Of a DNA stretch of 12,777 nt, positions 5,972-12,077 are shown piece by piece (within the stretch, counting starts at the first letter, position 1; the number at the start of each line of letters is the position of its first letter). The DNA is from Candidatus Margulisiibacteriota bacterium (GTDB lineage Bacteria; Margulisbacteria; WOR-1; XYC2-FULL-46-14; JAHJBW01): assembly GCA_018813405.1 (NCBI GenBank), contig JAHJBW010000244.1, positions 1 through 12,777 of the forward strand, in the 5' to 3' direction. The position numbers and the translations under genes were made by a program. The notes under the pieces were generated by a model. The model had not been told where the DNA came from, made no database searches, and worked only from the letters and a program-made list of their open reading frames with translations.

Positions 5972-7114
5972 ATGAATAGTTGTATGAGACTTTGCAGAAT
6001 ATTCAGGGTCAATGGTCATTATACCCTGCCATTCAAGAACAGAGATATTGAACAGGCCCTGTTAAAACGCGCCCTGTGGAAGCCCGGCGACCCTCCTCTG
6101 GCATCAAGGCTTATGGTCATTACCGATTCGATGGTGCCCCTCACCCTGCGGCTAGGCGACCGGACCCTCATGGACCTGCCCGAAGAAAGACAGGAAACAA
6201 GGATACTCGGCATCTTAAAACAAAGAAGCCGCATCGGATCACAGTTGGATTCGGCAAGAGAACATTTCAATACTTCGCTTGATATGCTTGAAAATGCGGG
6301 GAAATCCAGCCTCGCAAAGGCGCTTATTGATCTTTATCCTACAGTCATCGACTACCTGGTCCTGGCCACTCGCGGCGAGCAAAAAAATCCTGTCCACCAC
6401 AGCCTGGTAGTACTTGAGAACGCTGTGCGCATTGGTCTGGGTGACGACCTAACAGACAGCGATCTAAAAGTGCTTTGCGTTTCAGCCTTTATCCATGATA
6501 TAGGCTGTTGCGCCAGTGTTAGAGACAGGGTTCTGCCAGCACACATCAAGGCAGAAAAAGATGAGAACAAGAGGGCTCAAATGATAACAGAGGGCATCCT
6601 TTTCAGAAGAGAACACATGGAAAAAGGCGAAAAGATCGCCGGAAATCTTCTTAACTCAGGTTCGATATCATCACACTTTACCAAACCCGAAAAAGGCAGG
6701 ATCAAAATGCTGGTCGCCACCCACGATAACCCCAGCATTGAAAATTATATGCAAGTTCCCAGCGGCCAATGGCTATTTTTTTCTCAAGAACGCCTGGCCC
6801 TGCTTCTGCGGGCGGCCGACCGCCTATGGATGCTCACCCCCGAGGGACTTGAAGCCGATCTGGAACGAGATAAAAGAAAGGGCAAATTGGTTGATCCGCG
6901 CTCTCATCTTCAACACAATATTGACGAACACCGGAAGGAAAGAGAAGCCTACGATATTTTTGAGGACGCGGCCGAAAAATACGGGTTCATAGGCAACACC
7001 CTTCACATAAGCCTGACCGGCTACGCGCTTCATAACGAATATATAGAACAGACATGCCTGGCCTACAGTATCAATCCTGAATGCCTTGTATGCCCTGTAT
7101 CCCCTGTAGTATAA
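5972..7114 (+). CDS. HD-domain metal-dependent phosphohydrolase-like protein
   Basis: A 380-residue cytosolic protein whose centre is an HD domain, the fold of phosphohydrolases acting on nucleotides, (p)ppGpp or cyclic dinucleotides. The metal ligands are all visible: HH at 142-143, HD at 175-176 in AFIHDIGCC, His215 in RREHMEKG, HD at 251-252 in VATHDNPS, and Asp283 in LRAADRLWML. The extra histidines resemble HD proteins with two metals. Residues 1-130 have no recognised domain, and there is no GYP motif of HD-GYP diesterases. The start is uncertain: ATG at 5972 or 5984, both without a Shine-Dalgarno. The last residues (ECLVCPVSPVV) are encoded by a 9-bp tandem repeat that also forms the promoter of the next gene, 8 bp downstream. 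The substrate is unknown. Confidence 0.8.
   Translation: MNSCMRLCRIFRVNGHYTLPFKNRDIEQALLKRALWKPGDPPLASRLMVITDSMVPLTLRLGDRTLMDLPEERQETRILGILKQRSRIGSQLDSAREHFNTSLDMLENAGKSSLAKALIDLYPTVIDYLVLATRGEQKNPVHHSLVVLENAVRIGLGDDLTDSDLKVLCVSAFIHDIGCCASVRDRVLPAHIKAEKDENKRAQMITEGILFRREHMEKGEKIAGNLLNSGSISSHFTKPEKGRIKMLVATHDNPSIENYMQVPSGQWLFFSQERLALLLRAADRLWMLTPEGLEADLERDKRKGKLVDPRSHLQHNIDEHRKEREAYDIFEDAAEKYGFIGNTLHISLTGYALHNEYIEQTCLAYSINPECLVCPVSPVV
7084..7108 (+). repeat. Three tandem CCYTGTA repeats, 9-bp period
   Basis: CCTTGTA (7084-7090), CCCTGTA (7093-7099) and CCCTGTA (7102-7108) repeat at an exact 9-bp period, ending just before a TATAAT box. They encode the last residues of the HD protein and lie between the -35 and -10 of the next promoter, so they may be a binding site or a slippage product. 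Confidence 0.55.
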
Positions 7115-7115
7115 T
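7086..7115 (+). promoter_or_regulatory. Promoter for the pseudokinase operon
   Basis: TTGTAT (7086-7091) and a consensus TATAAT (7110-7115) are separated by 18 bp. The -10 ends 7 nt before the ATG of the next gene, so transcription would begin at or next to the start codon. No Shine-Dalgarno is present, which fits a leaderless message. Confidence 0.5.
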
Positions 7116-7122
7116 TTCTGCC

Positions 7123-8109
7123 ATGGAACAACTTCTCAAGAGCAGGTACAAAGCACAAGAAAAGATCAGCGAAAACCCTTTTAGCGTAACTTACCAGGGC
7201 ATAACATTAAGCACACAAAAGCCTGTCATCATAAAGATCTATAAGCGCGGCACGCTTAACTCCACGCTCATAAAAAGCATGAAGCAAAAGGTCCAGCTTC
7301 TCAGCCGCCTGGAGCACCCCAATATAGCCAGGCTTATTGACGGGGACTACGGCTGGCAGGGCTTCTATTATGTAAGGGAATACGTCAACGGAAAATCGCT
7401 GGCCGAGCTTAAGGCCGGCAGGAAATTCGACACCGAAGAAGTGCGCCAGATAGGCCTGGTAGCCAGCGAAGCGCTTGACCGCGCCCATCAAGCCGGTATT
7501 GTCCACGGCAGTCTTTCCTTGAACAACCTGCTGGTACGAAATGACAATAGCATTGTCCTGACCGACTTTGTGATAGAGGGTGAGATAAAAGAAGCCCAGC
7601 CCCAAAAGACAGTGTATATAATGGAACACCCCGAGGTTCTTTCCCCCGAAGAGATACAGGGGGACTGCGCCAGAAGATCATCCGACATTTACAGCCTTGG
7701 TTTCTCCCTGTACAACCTCCTGTCAAAAAAAGACCTTGCCGAACAAAGGCTGGGCCTGGCACTTAAGAAAATGAAGGGAGACCTGCCGCCCCTGGCAAAT
7801 GTCGACAGATACATGAACGACATACTGCAAAAAGCCCTGAACCCCGACCCCCTGCTAAGGTTTTGCGGCGCGCAGGAAATGCGCAGGTCTTTCGAGAACC
7901 GTTCGTTGATGGGCCAAAAAGCGGCGCTTTCAGACCTGCCCCCCATTGAGATGGTGGACCGGCCGCAGGTAAAAGAAGAGCCCAAAGAAGTGGTTGTGGT
8001 AAAAAAAGAGAGAAAAAGAAGCTTCTACCTTTTGATAATAGTGGTACTGGCCATAGCGGCCGGACTGGTGTATTCGCTGGTTAATTCCTATTTCCTGAGC
8101 TTTCAATGA
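7123..8109 (+). CDS. Membrane-anchored Ser/Thr kinase-like protein, probable pseudokinase
   Basis: This 328-residue product has a bacterial PknB/PrkC-like kinase domain at about 9-260, a basic linker and one transmembrane helix at 301-320. Kinase landmarks are degraded. The Gly-rich loop reads ISENPFSVTYQG; the VAIK lysine survives (VIIK, K38); the alpha-C Glu appears replaced by Lys56; HRDLKPEN is replaced by HGSLSLNN (128-135), so the catalytic Asp is Ser130; DFG reads DFV (D148). The structural Asp188 (SSDIYSLGF) and Arg246 (PLLRF) remain. It is therefore more likely a binding or scaffold pseudokinase than a phosphotransferase. The frame is open 14 codons further upstream, but that extension is only the CCYTGTA repeat region, so ATG 7123 is chosen. 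The stop overlaps the next start (ATGA), implying coupling with the PASTA protein. Confidence 0.85.
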   Translation: MEQLLKSRYKAQEKISENPFSVTYQGITLSTQKPVIIKIYKRGTLNSTLIKSMKQKVQLLSRLEHPNIARLIDGDYGWQGFYYVREYVNGKSLAELKAGRKFDTEEVRQIGLVASEALDRAHQAGIVHGSLSLNNLLVRNDNSIVLTDFVIEGEIKEAQPQKTVYIMEHPEVLSPEEIQGDCARRSSDIYSLGFSLYNLLSKKDLAEQRLGLALKKMKGDLPPLANVDRYMNDILQKALNPDPLLRFCGAQEMRRSFENRSLMGQKAALSDLPPIEMVDRPQVKEEPKEVVVVKKERKRSFYLLIIVVLAIAAGLVYSLVNSYFLSFQ

Positions 8110-8531
8110 CAAAATTCTTTATAATATATTTCGCGGCCGTCATAGTGCTGGTACCCCTGCTCTCACTGCTGGTCGCCTTTTTAAAGGTAAAACATACCCT
8201 CCCCATCATTATATTGGTCGCCATAGCCCTGACAATCCCCCCCATCTATGGGTACAACAAGTATATGCGCCTGGACACGGTGGAAGAGACCGTGGTGCCA
8301 GACCTGGTCGGGCAAAGGCTGGGAAATGCCGAGGCCATGCTTGAAGATTTAGGGCTAAAGGCCCAGGTAACAGAGTCGGTCATGCCTGCCAGCAACATTG
8401 TGAAAAGCCATCACCCCGAAGCCGGCATGCTTGTAAAAAGAGGCCGTACCATTTATATTGTACTGGAGGACGAAGTTCCGCCCCGGCCGGCGGAGCCCGC
8501 AACTAATGAAGGATCAAGCGAAACGGACTGA
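8106..8531 (+). CDS. Membrane protein with a single extracytoplasmic PASTA domain
   Basis: A 141-residue protein with two N-terminal transmembrane helices (about 5-26 and 31-49) followed by one PASTA domain at about 61-121. That domain begins ETVVPDLVGQRLGNAEAML and includes GLKAQV, the HHPEAGMLVKRG turn and IYIVLE. The tail is acidic and Pro-rich. PASTA domains bind muropeptides or beta-lactam-like ligands and normally form the outer part of PrkC/PknB kinases or of some PBPs. Here the domain is a separate gene overlapping the upstream pseudokinase by 4 nt, so the two products probably act as one receptor-like unit in the membrane. Two helices would place the C-terminus on the same side as the N-terminus; if the first helix is re-entrant or the N-terminus is outside, the PASTA domain faces out. 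That topology needs testing. Confidence 0.85.
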   Translation: MTKFFIIYFAAVIVLVPLLSLLVAFLKVKHTLPIIILVAIALTIPPIYGYNKYMRLDTVEETVVPDLVGQRLGNAEAMLEDLGLKAQVTESVMPASNIVKSHHPEAGMLVKRGRTIYIVLEDEVPPRPAEPATNEGSSETD

Positions 8532-9639
8532 CATCAAGTTCATGAAAGAAGCCCTGCGCCTGGCCGCCAGGGCCGCCGGACGCACCTCGCCCGATCCGAT
8601 GGTGGGAGCCGTGCTGGTAAAGAACGGCAGGACCATCGGGAGCGGATACCACGGCGAAGTAACCACGCCGCACGCCGAAGCCTGGGCCATTGAAAAGGCA
8701 GCAGAGAGGCATGGCCACGCGTCTCCACGGGGCGCAACATTGTATGTCAACCTGGAGCCCTGCTGTTTTTTCTGGGGCAAGAACAATCCCCCCTGCAGCA
8801 GCACCATCATAAAAGCAGGGATCAAAAGAGTGGTGGTTGCCATGCAGGACCCCAACCCTTCGGTGTCCGGCAAGGGTTTTGCCGAGCTAAAAAAAGCCGG
8901 GATACATGTGGAAGTGGGATTGCTGGAGGAAGAGGCAAAACGCCTGAACGAGATATTCATTAAATATATTACCACCGGTCTGCCTTTTGTGTTCTTAAAA
9001 TCGGCCATGAGCCTTGACGGCAAGATAGCCACGAAAAAAGGCGAAAGTTTCTGGATAAGCGGCCCCGAGTCCAGGAAAAGAGCGCACCACCTGCGCAACA
9101 TCGTGGACGCGGTCCTGGTCGGCATAAACACCATAGTAAAAGACGACCCCCGGCTTACCGTAAGGGATATAAAGAACAAGGCCAAGAACCCGCTCAAAAT
9201 AATTTTAGACCCAAAAGCCAGGATACCCTTAAGGGCCAAGGTCCTGCAGATCGAGCCCGAGAACGCCATCATAGTGGTCTCTTCTAAAGCGCCCGGGAGC
9301 AAAATAAAAAAGATCGAGGAAAAAATGGCCAGGGTCTTGAAGATAAAGAACAACAAGAACGGTTTTGATATGCCGGCACTTATGAAAGAGCTGGGCAAAA
9401 GAAAGATCACCAGTGTGCTGGTAGAGGGCGGCGGCACCACCAACAGCCGGTGCCTGGAAGCGGGCGTGGTGGACAAGGTTGCCTTTTTTGTGGCCCCAAA
9501 GATGATCGGCGGGTCCAAGGCCCCCACGCCTTTTGAAGGCGGCGGCATAAGGAAGCTTGGCGAGGCGATCAGGCTCAAAGACATGACAACCCAGAGACTG
9601 GGCGAGGATATTTTGATCGAAGGCTATATTCTCCACTAA
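8506..9639 (+). CDS. ribD: Bifunctional riboflavin biosynthesis deaminase/reductase RibD
   Basis: RibD carries out two cytosolic steps of riboflavin synthesis: deamination of the diaminopyrimidine made by GTP cyclohydrolase II, and NADPH-dependent reduction of the ribosyl side chain. The 377-residue product has the deaminase domain at 1-150 (GRTSPDPMVGAVLV, HAE at 56-58, EPCC at 84-87, PPC at 95-97) and the reductase domain at about 160-377 (KSAMSLDGKIA, DAVLVGINTIVKDDPRL, VLVEGGG, PKMIGG). The zinc loop is unusual: the common CCHHGRTPPC-like spacing is replaced by CCFFWGKNNPPC, two residues longer and without the His. The ATG at 8506 overlaps the PASTA gene by 26 bp and leaves a normal N-terminus before KFMKEALRLA; ATG 8542 is a less likely alternative. 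No other rib gene is present. Confidence 0.93.
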   Translation: MKDQAKRTDIKFMKEALRLAARAAGRTSPDPMVGAVLVKNGRTIGSGYHGEVTTPHAEAWAIEKAAERHGHASPRGATLYVNLEPCCFFWGKNNPPCSSTIIKAGIKRVVVAMQDPNPSVSGKGFAELKKAGIHVEVGLLEEEAKRLNEIFIKYITTGLPFVFLKSAMSLDGKIATKKGESFWISGPESRKRAHHLRNIVDAVLVGINTIVKDDPRLTVRDIKNKAKNPLKIILDPKARIPLRAKVLQIEPENAIIVVSSKAPGSKIKKIEEKMARVLKIKNNKNGFDMPALMKELGKRKITSVLVEGGGTTNSRCLEAGVVDKVAFFVAPKMIGGSKAPTPFEGGGIRKLGEAIRLKDMTTQRLGEDILIEGYILH

Positions 9640-9660
9640 GATATTCAAAGGAGGAACATC

Positions 9661-9840
9661 ATGCCAATAGTAACAGTGCAATTATGGGCCGGACGCGATA
9701 AAGAGGTAAAGAAAAAACTGATCGAGAACATCACCAAAACCACCTGCGACACAGTAGGCTGTCCTTCCGAGGCCGTCATCGTGGTGATCGAAGACATACC
9801 GAAAGAGAATTGGGGCCAGACCGGGAAGCAGGCTGACTGA
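9661..9840 (+). CDS. 4-oxalocrotonate tautomerase-like small protein
   Basis: This 59-residue product starts MPIVTVQLWAGRDKEVKKKL, so removal of Met exposes Pro2, the catalytic base of the tautomerase superfamily. Conserved features include the amphipathic helix after residue 12 and the VIVVIEDIPKENWG segment, where family members carry IxExxxxNW(G/A). Length fits the ~60-residue 4-OT subgroup, which works as hexamers on 2-hydroxymuconate-type substrates in aromatic degradation. No aromatic pathway genes are nearby, so the natural substrate is unknown, as for many such homologues. AAAGGAGGA lies at the usual distance before the ATG. It is the last gene of the kinase-PASTA-ribD run, 21 bp after ribD, and is followed by the rex promoter. 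Confidence 0.9.
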   Translation: MPIVTVQLWAGRDKEVKKKLIENITKTTCDTVGCPSEAVIVVIEDIPKENWGQTGKQAD

Positions 9841-9846
9841 CGAAAT

Positions 9847-9875
9847 TTGACTTCCCCCACACTTTGTGAAATAAT
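9847..9875 (+). promoter_or_regulatory. rex promoter
   Basis: TTGACT (9847-9852) and AATAAT (9870-9875) are separated by 17 bp, a good sigma70-type promoter. The -10 lies inside the Rex operator at 9864-9881, so bound Rex would block polymerase, as in negative autoregulation. AAGGTG at 9880-9885 is the ribosome binding site for rex. Confidence 0.65.
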
Positions 9876-9881
9876 TCACAA
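9864..9881. promoter_or_regulatory. Rex operator 1 (rex promoter)
   Basis: TTGTGAAATAATTCACAA: perfect 7-bp arms TTGTGAA/TTCACAA around a 4-bp centre, matching the established Rex operator. It overlaps the rex -10 and ends 9 bp before the start codon. Confidence 0.9.
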
Positions 9882-9890
9882 GGTGTCGCA

Positions 9891-10520
9891 ATGAAGAAAA
9901 AAATACCCGATAAAACAGTACAAAGGCTGTCGGTATACTACCGCTGTCTTTATTTCCTGTCCCAACAGGGTACGGGAGAGATATCGTCAAAAAGCCTGGC
10001 CGACCTTCTGGAAATGAAACCCGACCAGGTAAGGAAAGACCTCTCCTACTTCGGCAAGTTCGGCAAACGCGGCTCCGGCTATTACGTCCCCGACCTGGTC
10101 CAGCAAATAGCCAAGATACTGGGCCTGGAGCACGGCCGCAAGGTCGCTGTCGTCGGCATGGGCAACCTGGGCACGGCCCTGGCCGCCTACAAAGGCTTCG
10201 AGGTGCTGGGCTTTAACGTGGTAGCCACCTTTGACGTTTCCCCTCAAAAGATAGGCAAAAAGATCCGCGGGGTCATGTGCTATGGCATGAAAGACCTTAA
10301 TAAGGTTATCAAAGAAAAGAACATCGAAATGGCACTGCTCACCGTCCCCCCCGAGGTCGTGCAGGAGGTCACCTCCGCCATCGTGGCCGCCGGCATTAAG
10401 GCAATATTAAACTTTTCTTCCGTCACGCTCAATGTCCCCAAAGGGGTAAAAGCCAGCGACGTAGACCTGGCCAGCGAGCTCAAAAGCCTGTCCTATTTCA
10501 TGACCACCAGCAACAGGTAG
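9891..10520 (+). CDS. rex: Redox-sensing transcriptional repressor Rex
   Basis: Rex is a homodimeric repressor that binds DNA when NADH is low and is released when NADH occupies its Rossmann domain, so fermentation and hydrogenase genes are induced under reducing conditions. The 209-residue product has the N-terminal winged helix (residues about 8-65, with SLADLLEMKPDQVRKDLSYF, the recognition segment, and GKRGSGY) and the NAD(H)-binding Rossmann fold with VVGMGNLGTAL at 87-97, FDVSPQKIG at 114-122 and NFSSVTLNVP at 174-183, then a C-terminal swapped helix. Length is typical. It is preceded by its own operator and followed, 1 bp after the stop, by a second operator serving the next operon. 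Identification is secure. Confidence 0.97.
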   Translation: MKKKIPDKTVQRLSVYYRCLYFLSQQGTGEISSKSLADLLEMKPDQVRKDLSYFGKFGKRGSGYYVPDLVQQIAKILGLEHGRKVAVVGMGNLGTALAAYKGFEVLGFNVVATFDVSPQKIGKKIRGVMCYGMKDLNKVIKEKNIEMALLTVPPEVVQEVTSAIVAAGIKAILNFSSVTLNVPKGVKASDVDLASELKSLSYFMTTSNR

Positions 10521-10521
10521 C

Positions 10522-10539
10522 TTGTGAATTTTTTCACAA
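10522..10539. promoter_or_regulatory. Rex operator 2 (upstream of focA promoter)
   Basis: TTGTGAATTTTTTCACAA has the same perfect 7-bp arms as operator 1 with a TTTT centre. It starts 1 bp after the rex stop codon and lies 28 bp upstream of the focA -35. Confidence 0.88.
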
Positions 10540-10567
10540 AGTTCTTCAGATTTCTCAAATTTTCCCC

Positions 10568-10597
10568 TTGACATATACCTTTTCCATCTGATAACAT
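10568..10597 (+). promoter_or_regulatory. focA operon promoter
   Basis: A consensus -35 TTGACA (10568-10573) is followed, at 18 bp, by TAACAT (10592-10597). The predicted transcript starts near 10604, leaving a leader of about 65 nt that contains Rex operator 3 before AAGGAGG (10653-10659) and the focA ATG. The -10 is weaker than the -35, so the exact start is uncertain. Confidence 0.55.
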
Positions 10598-10602
10598 ATA
10601 TG

Positions 10603-10644
10603 CTTGTGGGTAGTTGTTTGTGAAATATTTCACAATCCCACAAG
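10603..10644. repeat. Nested inverted repeat around Rex operator 3
   Basis: CTTGTGGG (10603-10610) and CCCACAAG (10637-10644) are exact reverse complements enclosing the 18-bp Rex palindrome at 10618-10635. The inner spacers differ (7 bp left, 1 bp right). In RNA the whole could fold as one long stem with a bulge. Confidence 0.6.
10618..10635. promoter_or_regulatory. Rex operator 3 (downstream of focA transcription start)
   Basis: TTGTGAAATATTTCACAA is a perfect 18-bp palindrome and the best of the three Rex sites. It lies about 15 bp past the predicted start of transcription, a roadblock position, and 96 bp (centre to centre) from operator 2. Confidence 0.92.
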
Positions 10645-10668
10645 AAAACACAAGGAGGAGATCTGTAA

Positions 10669-11520
10669 ATGTCGGAGCCAAAGACGATCAATATTGGATG
10701 CAAGACCCCCGCTAACGTGGCCGATACCCTCGCCAAGACCATCTGTGTTCAAAAGACCAACGCCAGCGCCTGGAAGCTGCTACTGCTTGGAATACTGGCC
10801 GGCGTATATATTGGTTTTGGCGCCGCTTTCGCCACACTGGTATCCAGTGATGTGGCCGCGCACCTTGGGGCAGGCATGGGCAAGCTCTTTACCGGAGCGG
10901 TATTTAGTGTAGGCCTGATGCTGGTTGTTATTGCAGGGGCTGAATTGTTTACCGGCAACAACCTGATGTTAATGGCCGCACTGGACGGACAGGTACCTTT
11001 TACCAAGGTAGTATGGAAATGGACCATCGTCTACTTCGCGAATTTTCTGGGATCCCTCCTTCTGGTGTGGATGTTCTTCAACACAGGGCTCTGGAAATCT
11101 TCTGACTTTGCCACCGGCATACAGGCTCTCAAAATCGCCAACGCCAAGGTCAACATACCCATGAGCGAAGCCTTTTTCAGGGGAATACTCTGCAACTGGC
11201 TGGTATGCCTGGCCGTCTGGATGGCACTGGCTTCACAGAACATCGTGGGCAGGATATGGGCGATATTCTTTCCTATCATGACATTCGTCGCCCTGGGTTT
11301 TGAGCACTGCATAGCCAACATGTATTTCATTCCTCTGGGAATAATGTTAAAAGGCACCGGGGCCGCGGCCGCTTCAGGGCTGGACCTTGCCAATTTGACC
11401 TGGGGAGGTTTCTTGAACAATCTGGTCCCCGTTACACTGGGAAATATGGTAGGCGGGGCGATATTCGTTGGTCTGGCCTACTGGCTCGTCTATGTCAGGC
11501 CCGAAAACAAGAAGGCTTGA
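10669..11520 (+). CDS. Formate/nitrite transporter family channel (FocA-like)
   Basis: FNT proteins are pentameric inner-membrane channels with an aquaporin-like fold that move formate, nitrite or hydrosulfide. The 283-residue product has the family signatures AGAELFTGN (89-97), RGILCNWLVCLAVW (171-184) and GFEHCIANMYF (210-220) with the central pore His213, and about six transmembrane helices starting at residue 36. The first ~30 residues are cytoplasmic and contain CKTPANVADTLAK, typical of these channels. AAGGAGG stands 9 nt before the ATG. As first gene after the Rex-flanked promoter and next to mobA and a hydrogenase/formate dehydrogenase-type subunit, formate is the likely substrate; nitrite cannot be excluded. 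The stop codon TGA overlaps the TTG start of mobA. Confidence 0.92.
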   Translation: MSEPKTINIGCKTPANVADTLAKTICVQKTNASAWKLLLLGILAGVYIGFGAAFATLVSSDVAAHLGAGMGKLFTGAVFSVGLMLVVIAGAELFTGNNLMLMAALDGQVPFTKVVWKWTIVYFANFLGSLLLVWMFFNTGLWKSSDFATGIQALKIANAKVNIPMSEAFFRGILCNWLVCLAVWMALASQNIVGRIWAIFFPIMTFVALGFEHCIANMYFIPLGIMLKGTGAAAASGLDLANLTWGGFLNNLVPVTLGNMVGGAIFVGLAYWLVYVRPENKKA

Positions 11521-12077
11521 ACGGAATAATACTGGCCGGGGGGAAAAACTCCCGCTTTGGAGAAGACAAGGCATTTGCAAAAATGGGGGATTCTACCATG
11601 GTGGGATCCCTCATTTCATTACTGGGGCCGTTGTTCGATAAAGTTATCGTGGTAACCAACAGCCCTGAAAAATTCAGGGAATTCCCGGTCAAAACAGTGG
11701 CCGATGCCATAAGAGATATTGGGCCCCTGGGCGGCATTTACAGCGGCTTGCTCGCCTCTGACCAGGAAAGAAACCTGGTGGTAGCCTGCGATATGCCCTC
11801 CGTAAAAGCGGAGCTGGTACAGTATTTATGCTCCTTCAACGAAGGACAGGCAATTGTGGCAAAGACTAATGGCCTGCCGCAACCTCTGCTGGGGGTGTAT
11901 AATAGAAATTGCTTGAGTAGCATAAAAGAGCATATATATAGAAAAGACTATAAACTTAGCTCGCTTCTTCAAGATATCGACACACGATATGTCGAGGAAG
12001 ATGAATTAAAGAAGATAGATCCAGGGCTTGTGTCTTTCAGGAACATCAATACAAAGGAGGAAATGTATGATCAATGA
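11517..12077 (+). CDS. mobA: Molybdenum cofactor guanylyltransferase MobA
   Basis: MobA attaches GMP from GTP to molybdopterin, giving the MGD cofactor used by formate dehydrogenases and other DMSO-reductase-family enzymes. The 186-residue product begins NGIILAGGKNSRFGEDKAF, the nucleotidyltransferase signature, followed by VTNSP, DIGPLGGIYSGL (67-78), VACDMP (89-94), PQPLLGVY (121-128) and a C-terminal FRNINTKEE, all typical. The start is a TTG that shares bases with the focA stop (TTGA); the conserved residues begin immediately after it and no upstream alternative in frame gives a better N-terminus, so I take it as real and coupled to focA. AAGAAGG precedes it at short distance. Its end overlaps the next gene by 11 bp. 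The downstream half is noticeably more AT-rich than its neighbours. Confidence 0.92.
   Translation: MNGIILAGGKNSRFGEDKAFAKMGDSTMVGSLISLLGPLFDKVIVVTNSPEKFREFPVKTVADAIRDIGPLGGIYSGLLASDQERNLVVACDMPSVKAELVQYLCSFNEGQAIVAKTNGLPQPLLGVYNRNCLSSIKEHIYRKDYKLSSLLQDIDTRYVEEDELKKIDPGLVSFRNINTKEEMYDQ

Noticed and set aside
5942..6019. Longer 307-residue form of the unknown minus-strand protein
   Set aside because: It would overlap the divergent HD gene and translate an AT-rich spacer with an inverted repeat; kept only as an alternative start.
7081..7122. Upstream extension of the pseudokinase start by 14 codons
   Set aside because: The extra residues (MPCMPCIPCSIISA) are only the CCYTGTA repeat and promoter; the kinase fold begins at the ATG at 7123.
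7123..8109. Active Ser/Thr kinase
   Set aside because: The HRD aspartate codon is clearly AGT (Ser) and several other catalytic positions are changed, so activity is not supported by sequence.
8514..9584. Minus-strand open frame of 356 codons opposite ribD
   Set aside because: It is a low-complexity Ser/Pro-rich shadow of the ribD frame; ribD motifs are intact on the plus strand.
10522..10539. Palindrome after rex read as a Rho-independent terminator
   Set aside because: The arms are AT-rich with no GC stem and no following T-run; the match to the other two Rex sites explains it better.
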